In this document: positions 57,880 to 64,000 of the stretch, one piece after another | Numbering within the stretch: position 1 is the stretch's first letter | Layout: each line of letters begins with the position of its first letter | Assembly: GCA_965153455.1 (NCBI GenBank) | Contig: OZ234502.1 | Span: forward strand, 6,231,495-6,295,494 | Reading direction: 5' to 3' | Source: Sphagnum compactum | Taxonomy: Eukaryota; Bryophyta; Sphagnopsida; Sphagnales | DNA length: 64,000 bases | The notes under the pieces: model-generated | Seen by the model: only the letters and a program-made list of their open reading frames with translations | Told to the model about the DNA's origin: nothing | Databases searched by the model: none | Program-made: the position numbers and the translations under genes

Positions 57880-58655
57880 TATGCAACCAAATAATGGGAA
57901 GCCTTGGCAACGATGTTTGTTTTCACAAGTTTAAACTTTACCTATTGGCAAACAAATTTACTTTCTATGTTGACCACATGGCATTAGTATATATGGTTAA
58001 CAAGACATAGGTAGCAAAGGGGTGCTTTTGTTTTTGAAATACAAATTTATTGTAGTTTATAAACCAAAAAGAACCCATGTTGTGGCTAATGCATTATTTA
58101 TATTACCCGATGTTTAAAAACCAATAGGTGTTCTAGATTATACCACATAAGCTACATTGTTTATAGTACAACCTATATGGATTCAAGAAATAATATACTA
58201 CTTATAGCCATACCAATTTTCAAAAAACCTCACGTTAGCATAGAGATAGAAGATTGTTAAGAAGGCAAAACTTTTCTTGGTAAGGGATGGGGTATTTTAC
58301 ATACATGGATAGGACAACTAGTTGTAAATGTCTCATAGAAAAAGAGATATTGGTGGTGTTTAAGGAGCTACATGAAGGCGTAGTAGATGGTCATTTTGCA
58401 ATGAACATCACAACTAAGAAGATTCTAGATGCAAGATATTAGTGCTCTACATTGTTTAAAGATGTGATGGAATGTTGTTGCAATTGTGACTTGTGCCAAC
58501 AAACATGTGGTTTAAAAACTTTGAGTTTAGCAAAACTAGTAACTATTCTACTAAAAAAACCATTCATGAAGTGCGGATTAGATTTCATGGGGCCAATTAA
58601 ACCAACTAGTAGATTTTTTGGTAACAAATATATATTGGGTGCAAGCATGGTCAAA
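57880..58655 (+). pseudogene. Gypsy pol relic: RNase H end and integrase zinc-binding domain
   Basis: Plus strand: FYVDHMALVYMVNK (about 57960) and VVYKPKRTHVVANAL (about 58060), the RNase H end; then LHEGVVDGHFAMNITTKKIL (about 58370) and CCNCDLCQQTCG (about 58475), the H-H-C-C zinc-binding module; then FMKCGLDFMGPI (about 58565), the start of the integrase core. Stops and substitutions are frequent. Reading stops at about 58655, where an unrelated insertion begins. Confidence 0.85.
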
Positions 58656-59240
58656 TAGACAAAAACAAATAGTCCACCCAAAATGTAGTTTAAAAATGAT
58701 AGAATTTTTGATATAAACACATGAAAGTAAATTTAACAATTTTGTAAGTATAAATACAAAAGACATGGCCTTCCATTTACTTTATGGTAAGTTGAATACA
58801 AAATTTGAAAGTATAAAATTTGGTATCATAAATTAGGTGGAAAATAAATTTGAACATGATAAGGTCAAAATGATGTTCAAATCTACTTTTGCACTAGAAG
58901 ATTTATGTATTATGATAATAGCATGCATAAGTTGAAAGTACAAAATTATTTGTTAATGCTCTATTTATAATGTGAAAGTACAAAAAGTTCAATATTTCAT
59001 TTACTTGCAACCCATTTTGTGAACTTAAACATTTCCTACAAATACATGCAATTTTGTAAAATCTACTTAAATCTACATGAAGATGTTTTTTTCAAATTTA
59101 TAATATTAAAATGAAAACTTATCTCCATGTTAATATCAAACTAATATTTCTACTTTCAATGCATCAAAGATGTTTTATGTTTACTTTTAGTTTTTGGTGA
59201 CAATGTACAAAAGCTATTTATTTGATCATGTTTTCACCCT
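58656..59240. mobile_element. Unclassified insertion in the Gypsy integrase
   Basis: About 585 bp of AT-rich non-coding sequence separates two adjacent parts of the integrase core. It has recurring GAAAGTACAAAA-like motifs but no clear terminal repeats or target duplication, so its class is unknown. Confidence 0.5.
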
Positions 59241-59244
59241 ACTA

Positions 59245-59490
59245 ATGACTATTGATTACACCACAAAGTGGGTGGAAGCATGAGCACTACATACAAACAT
59301 TAATGCATTGATTGCAAGGTTCATCTATGATTACATTTTCAATATGTTTGGGTGTCCACTAACACTAATTATAGATCAAGGGATGCATTTTATTAATGAT
59401 GCAATCAAACATGTGACAAGTCACTTCTTGTTGAAACATTCCAATTTCATAACCTATGGACATGCCTAATTTATTAACAAGATGATCAAG
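59245..59490 (+). pseudogene. Gypsy integrase catalytic core, middle part
   Basis: TIDYTTKWVEA, FIYDYIFNMFGCPLTLIIDQG and HFINDAIKHVT give the D...D spacing of the integrase core (the Asp of TIDY and the Asp of IIDQG). Interrupted at about 59494 by the CACTA-like element. Confidence 0.85.
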
Positions 59491-59494
59491 GCCA

Positions 59495-61985
59495 CACAAC
59501 AACACATTTTGGGTTTTGCAACTAACCTTTATAACTACACAATAGTTAGGAAAAACATATGTGACTAGTGACTACTAATTTGATAAACCCATGTTGTTTC
59601 ACCTAAAAAGGATGTTCAATTGTAAAGCCTAATCATTGTAACGATTAGGATTTTAAATTTTTTTTATAGTAATGAATTTCCATGTCATCATTAACGTTGG
59701 TATGACGTGTAAAGTGCATGCCATTTCAATTTAGTTATTTTATTCAACTAAGTGTTACAAAATATGCCTTGATGGATGGATGACATGTGTCAAAAATCTT
59801 TTAACACGTGATGAATCATTGTACATGACCAAAAGTCAACCTATGTTAGCCCATGTAATTAACGTAGCCAAAAGTCAACTTAACCTAACTAAGTTCGGCT
59901 AGGTAACTCAGTTTAGTTTGCCCAGCCAAAAGTCAATTTAATTTAACCTAACTAAAATGGCTCTATATGTTAAGCAACTTAGGCTAGGTGGCCTAAATTA
60001 AAAACAAATGTCAGACTTTTAGCCCAAGAAACCTAGATTAGATTACCAAACCTAAACCAAGTGGCGTAGGTATCATAGGTTGTAAGAGTCAAAACTTGAA
60101 CCTTTCACTTTCACTTTGGGGTTCAAATTCTCATCCATTGCACTACCACATTTTTGTATATAAATAATATTTAACACAAAATTATAAAATTCAAAATCTT
60201 TAGCCTTGAATTAACCTTGGCCACCCTAGGTTGACCTTACTACCTACCAACTTAACTTAATCTTAAACCTCCCTAGGTTGACTTAAAATGAATTAATTTG
60301 TTAACCTATATTACTTATTAACCTAGGCATTCTTAGGCTAAAAAATAATTAACTTAGGAAAATTATGTTGCATTTAGTCGCATCATAGTTACGTTTAGTC
60401 ACATAAACTAAAGGTGGTTACAAACTTGATAAAACATTTTGTAATGAGGCTATTTAAGTGGATTTGACAAAAAACCTAAAATTAGGAACCTATGCAAACC
60501 TGCTTAGGTTAACCTATTAGAAGGGTAACCTATTCTAAGTATATTTAAACATACTACATCTAGTAAATTTCTTATGTTTAATTAAATAACTTACAAGGCA
60601 GCCTGTATTACGGAGTAGGTTTTTACTAAATAGCCTACTAATAGGTTAACTTAATAGGTATGTTAACTTAAATTAATGTGTTAAATAGTTAAAAAATTAA
60701 GGAGTTATGTGTCACATTTTTCAAAATGATTATTAATATTATAATAATTACAAGTTAACAATAAATTGTTTAGTACACATACACATGCACGTGAATTCAT
60801 GACTTCAAAAACCTCATGGCACACAAAATATTATGGCATGCCATGCTAATATTGGTGCCATAAATTCAAAACACACATAAACTTATGGTGTCTCAAAAAA
60901 TCATAGATTGCCATGAAATTTTTTGACACCCTATTGCCAAATGGCATGCCATGTCATCATCACATGAAAGATCGAGTCGTTATCAATCACAACCAAGGAC
61001 AATGATATTTTCAATTAGCTACTAAAGGAAATTAATTCATCAAATCAATTATATGAATCATGGTGTTTAAAAATGATCACATCATCTTGTTGGCATATAA
61101 CATGCCATGTCACCATCATGGGAAATTGAGTCATTATTAATTGCAAAGGTGATAATTTTTGCAACTAACTAATTAATGAACAAAAATGGAAAAATAATAT
61201 GATAATTTATCAAAAAAATCAACAAGTTTTGATATTGATTACAGTTGCAAAACCATGATGCCATGTGACATGTTGATGTCTTTTGCCATTACTTAGTGAT
61301 TGTTATGACTAAGTAGTTATAAATGTAGTTGAAAAAAACAATAATCATTTTTGTGTCCAATTCAATGGACAACATTTGTTGTAATGAGGGTAAAGTTTTT
61401 GGACTTGCATTTTGATGCAAAGAGGTACATTGAAGGATTAGACGTCATCTCTAACATAATGACCGACCAATAAATGCCTCATTTTATTTTAAAAAATTTA
61501 TGAGTCATCATGTTGACTAATAGTCAAATATTTTATTACCACCACAACATCGAAACATGTCTTTCATGATTGGTCATATTCAATTATATTCATTTTTTAA
61601 TTGTTTTTTTAATTGTTTGTTACTTTCTAGTCGTTTCTCCCATTGTAGTCGAATAAGACAAGTCATAAAAGCATGGGGAATGCCACATCGTCATGTTGTG
61701 AGAATAGAAATAATTATTCTAGTCACAAAAGTCAAGGTATTTTTAATTAACTAATTTTACTTTATTTAAAACATATTATTACAATTTCAAAACATATATA
61801 TATCTATCCAAAAAAACCCTTGAATCATCAAACTAACTATAGTTGCAAAACCATGACATCACATGACATTTCAATGGCCTTTGCAACTACATAATGATTT
61901 TTGTGACTAAGTAGTTATAATTGTAGTAAAAAAGGACAATGATTGTTTCTTTGACTAAAACCAAAACCCATAATGTGTTGTTGTG
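59495..61985. mobile_element. CACTA-like element, copy A (2.49 kb), CCA target duplication
   Basis: Terminal inverted repeats begin CACAACAACACATT on both ends and match at 23 of 24 positions. Flanked by CCA at 59492-59494 and 61986-61988. Removing the element and one CCA brings the integrase reading frame on either side back into register without loss or gain of a codon. A 3-bp duplication and a terminus starting CAC fit the CACTA (En/Spm) superfamily, though the fourth and fifth bases are AA, not TA. No transposase seen, hence non-autonomous. Internally it has a duplicated block (about 61250-61360 and 61845-61955) and a minus-strand tRNA-like segment. Copy B is at 46290-47948. Confidence 0.85.
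60070..60145 (-). repeat. tRNA-like (SINE-head-like) segment within CACTA-like copy A
   Basis: Minus strand: GTGGTAGTGCAATGGATGA (A-box-like) and AAAGGTTCAAGTTTTGAC (B-box-like), then GGTATC and AACCTAGG/TAGCC-rich sequence. Homologous to the segment at 46795-46856. Confidence 0.45.
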
Positions 61986-61988
61986 CCA

Positions 61989-62170
61989 TGCTAATAAAGC
62001 TTGTTAATGAAAATCAAACAAATTGGGACAAACACCTATCGATGGTATTATTTTCATACCAAATTGCATACAAAGTTGCAATAATATATATACCATACGA
62101 ACTAATGTATGGTTTGCACCCAATGATGCCAATTAATTGTGTTATGTCTAAAAGCTTAAAAGAAAGATAG
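61989..62170 (+). pseudogene. Gypsy integrase C-terminal part
   Basis: Directly after the CACTA-like element the frame resumes with KLVNENQTNWDKHLSMVLFSYQ and YIPYELMYGLHPMMP, the helical end of plant Gypsy integrases (catalytic Glu region just before). It ends at the boundary with the Copia element. Confidence 0.85.
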
Positions 62171-62190
62171 AGAACCAACAATAAAGAGAT

Positions 62191-62351
62191 TGTAATAATC
62201 TTACATTATTATTAAAATGTTTATAAATCTTCCCGTATAAAGTAGACCAATAGTCTTAAGTCCGTCCGTCATGACCCTACAAAGTAAATCACTGGATAAC
62301 TACATATAAGATGGATTTCCTAATTGTAAGGTAGCCTATCATAACCTAACA
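62191..62351 (-). mobile_element. Copia-type 3' LTR, 161 bp
   Basis: On the minus strand it starts TGTTAGGTTATGATAGG at 62351, directly after a polypurine tract (about 62352-62361, AAGGGGGGGG on that strand), and ends TAATCTTACATT-complement ...ATTATTACA at 62191. TG...CA ends are present. The bases outside the end are GAGAT (62186-62190); the matching duplication would lie beyond the window. Confidence 0.7.
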
Positions 62352-62439
62352 CCCCCCCCTTAACTAAACATCAATTTTAATATTTTTTAATCACAAGTCT
62401 ATTGAAATTGATTTCCCTAAGGTAGGTTCCCCCCTTCAA

Positions 62440-64000
62440 TCAAAATTGATGGTAAAAGTCCCAAGTCCATGGCAACAATACTCAAATTTGGGGTGAGGAA
62501 GAGGCGTGGTAAATATGTCCACTCTCATTGAGTCAGTTGAAGTGTGCACCAATGTCAATTCTATGGGATCCACCTTTTCTAAATAGTGATATTGAATAGC
62601 AATATGTTTCAATCAACCATGAAACTTGGGATCCTCGAACAACAAAATGGAAAATTGGTTGTCACAAAAAATAGTGAGAGGGGAAGGTTGATGGTAGCTT
62701 AAATTTGTAAGGAATTGATGTAACCAAGTACACTTTTTAGTAGTTGAAGTGGCAACAACGTACTTAGCTTCAATGGAAGAGAGACCAACATTTTTTTGTT
62801 TTTGAGATTGCTAGGAAATAGCTCACCTCTAAAAGTAAAAGCAAAGATAGTGGTGGACCGACAAGTTTGGACATCACTAACCCAATCGGCATCTCCCCAA
62901 CCTTCAAGTTGAGTGGAGGCATTGGCACCACCGTATAAGCCATATGTGAATGTGCCCTAGAAATAACGAAAAATATGTTTGACAACATACCAATGAATAG
63001 GCCTTAGATGAACCATGAATTGGGCTCTGTAGTTCATTGTAAATGCAATATCAAGTTTAGTTGAAGTAGTGGCATGAATGAGGCTACCCACAGCATTAGC
63101 ATAGGGAATTGTGGACATGGCAGCAGTTTCTTGTGGAGTTTGGGGAGACATGGCTTGGGTTAATTTTGTGCCAAAAGTCATAGGAGTGGATATGGGTTTA
63201 CAATGAAACATCCCATAAAGGGCAAGTTTTTCTAACACATATTTGTTTTGTATTAATGTGTATCAAATGTTTATTGCAATTCCTAAGGACTTGTATGCCA
63301 AGACAATAATGCAATTCTCCATTGTCGGTCATCTCAAAAGCTTGTGAAAATTCAATTTTAATAGTTTTGAGAAAATCAAGATTCTTAGATACTAAAATAG
63401 AGTCATCCACATAGAGCCCAAAGAAAACAATTTTTTTGTGGTCGTGCTTGATGTAAACATTTTAATCAACCTTACTTTAAATAAATCCAACTTGGAAAAT
63501 ATATGTGGTGAATCTTTCATATCATTTGCGAGGAGCTTGTTTGAGCCCATCAAGGGTTCGCAAAAGGCAACACACTTTGTGTTCTTCACCAAATTTCTCA
63601 TATCCAGGTGGTTGAATCATATATATTTCTTTAGTGAAAATGTCGTTGAGGAAGGCGATTTTAACATCCATCTAATGGATTTCAAGGTCATATGTGGCAG
63701 TAAGAGACCTTGAAATCCATATGACCTTGAAACTATTAGGAGACTAATGAAATAATTTTCATGATGGGTGAAAAAGTTTCTTCATAATCAATGTTGTAAG
63801 GTTGAAAAACTCCACAAGCGCACTAATATGGCTTTGTGATGGGCAAGAGTCCTATCCACATTGTATTTCTTGCGGAGTATCCATTTGCAAAAAATATGAG
63901 TTCTACCTTGTGGTAAATTTGTGAGTTGCCAAATGTTATTCTTCAGAAAATATGAATATTCTACATCTAAAGTTTCTTGCCACTTGTGAGATTCTAGATT
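62440..64000 (-). pseudogene. Copia pol relic: RT and RNase H, partial
   Basis: Minus strand, running in from beyond the window: the RT start with THYDLEIH-type and MDVK-AFLN-type motifs (63720-63640); the catalytic box region VDDSILVSKN (about 63410); LHYCLGIQV (about 63310); the linker with FHCKPISTPM (about 63205), YANAVGSLIHA (about 63095) and LDIAFTMN (about 63055); RNase H GWGDADWVSDV (about 62900), SSIEAKYVVATSTTKK (about 62770) and HTSTDSMRVDIFTTPLP (about 62520). Broken by frameshifts and stops. It sits inside the Gypsy relic. Confidence 0.88.
63675..63720. repeat. Perfect 15-bp inverted repeat inside the Copia RT relic
   Basis: ATGGATTTCAAGGTC (63675-63689) and its complement at 63706-63720, loop 16 nt. 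A third part-copy (GACCTTGAAA) follows at about 63723. It duplicates in inverted form a coding motif of the RT. Confidence 0.85.

Noticed and set aside
1-64000. CRISPR arrays, bacterial operons, rRNA genes or organelle DNA
   Set aside because: Split genes with GT-AG introns, plant retroelements and no array of identical repeats with unique spacers. The tandem arrays at 34-305 and 49190-50257 have no spacers.

Overview
The window is nuclear DNA of a land plant. Three intact genes have GT-AG introns, and they sit in AT-rich DNA full of decayed transposable elements, microsatellites and a plant-type TTTAGGG tract. Introns are about 70-1000 bp, which does not suggest a conifer. A mannosylglycerate-hydrolase-like gene, a family I know in plants from Selaginella, points to a spore-bearing plant (lycophyte, fern or bryophyte). 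That placement is inference only; no species can be named.

The three intact genes, all modelled exon by exon with phases that agree at every junction, are: (1) minus strand, 2268 to 530: mannosylglycerate hydrolase (GH63-like), 2 exons, 478 aa, with a (CT)n leader. (2) Minus strand, 26887 to 21932: DDB2, the UV-damage-recognition WD40 protein that acts with DDB1-CUL4, 11 exons, 583 aa. (3) Plus strand, 50910 to 54130: cyclophilin-40 (CYP40/SQUINT), PPIase plus TPR, 9 exons, 361 aa. They serve unrelated pathways (compatible-solute turnover, DNA repair, Hsp90 co-chaperone) and do not form a cluster.

The rest is a transposon graveyard. 1-500: a 70-bp tandem repeat. 3.2-10 kb: hAT-like MITEs and a hAT transposase fragment. 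11-12.1 kb: a protein-kinase-like pseudogene that has lost its catalytic Asp. 13.1-16.1 kb: a Gypsy integrase tail followed by a long unrecognised decayed coding region. 17.6-18.6 kb: a Harbinger transposase relic. 19.7-20.8 and 40.5-41.6 kb: two inverted copies of a solo-LTR-like repeat on either side of DDB2. 30.3-32.4 kb: three Harbinger-type MITEs, one with perfect TTA target duplications. 35.8-38.9 kb: a LINE. 42.6-44.1 kb: a Gypsy protease/RT relic. 46.3-47.9 and 59.5-62.0 kb: two copies of an apparently undescribed CACTA-like element with CACAACAACACATT termini. 57.9-62.2 kb: a Gypsy pol relic broken by insertions. 62.2-64 kb: a Copia element with a 161-bp LTR, running off the window.

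The most interesting non-genic signals are: the CACTA-like element cut cleanly into an integrase gene with a CCA target duplication; several near-perfect long foldbacks with short loops (1981-2063, 6091-6164, 45875-45968, 47969-48030) that could be young MIRNA/hairpin-siRNA loci or small MITEs; tRNA-like heads joined to TAGG/AACCTA-rich bodies; and the GC-rich, almost intronless mannosylglycerate hydrolase gene.
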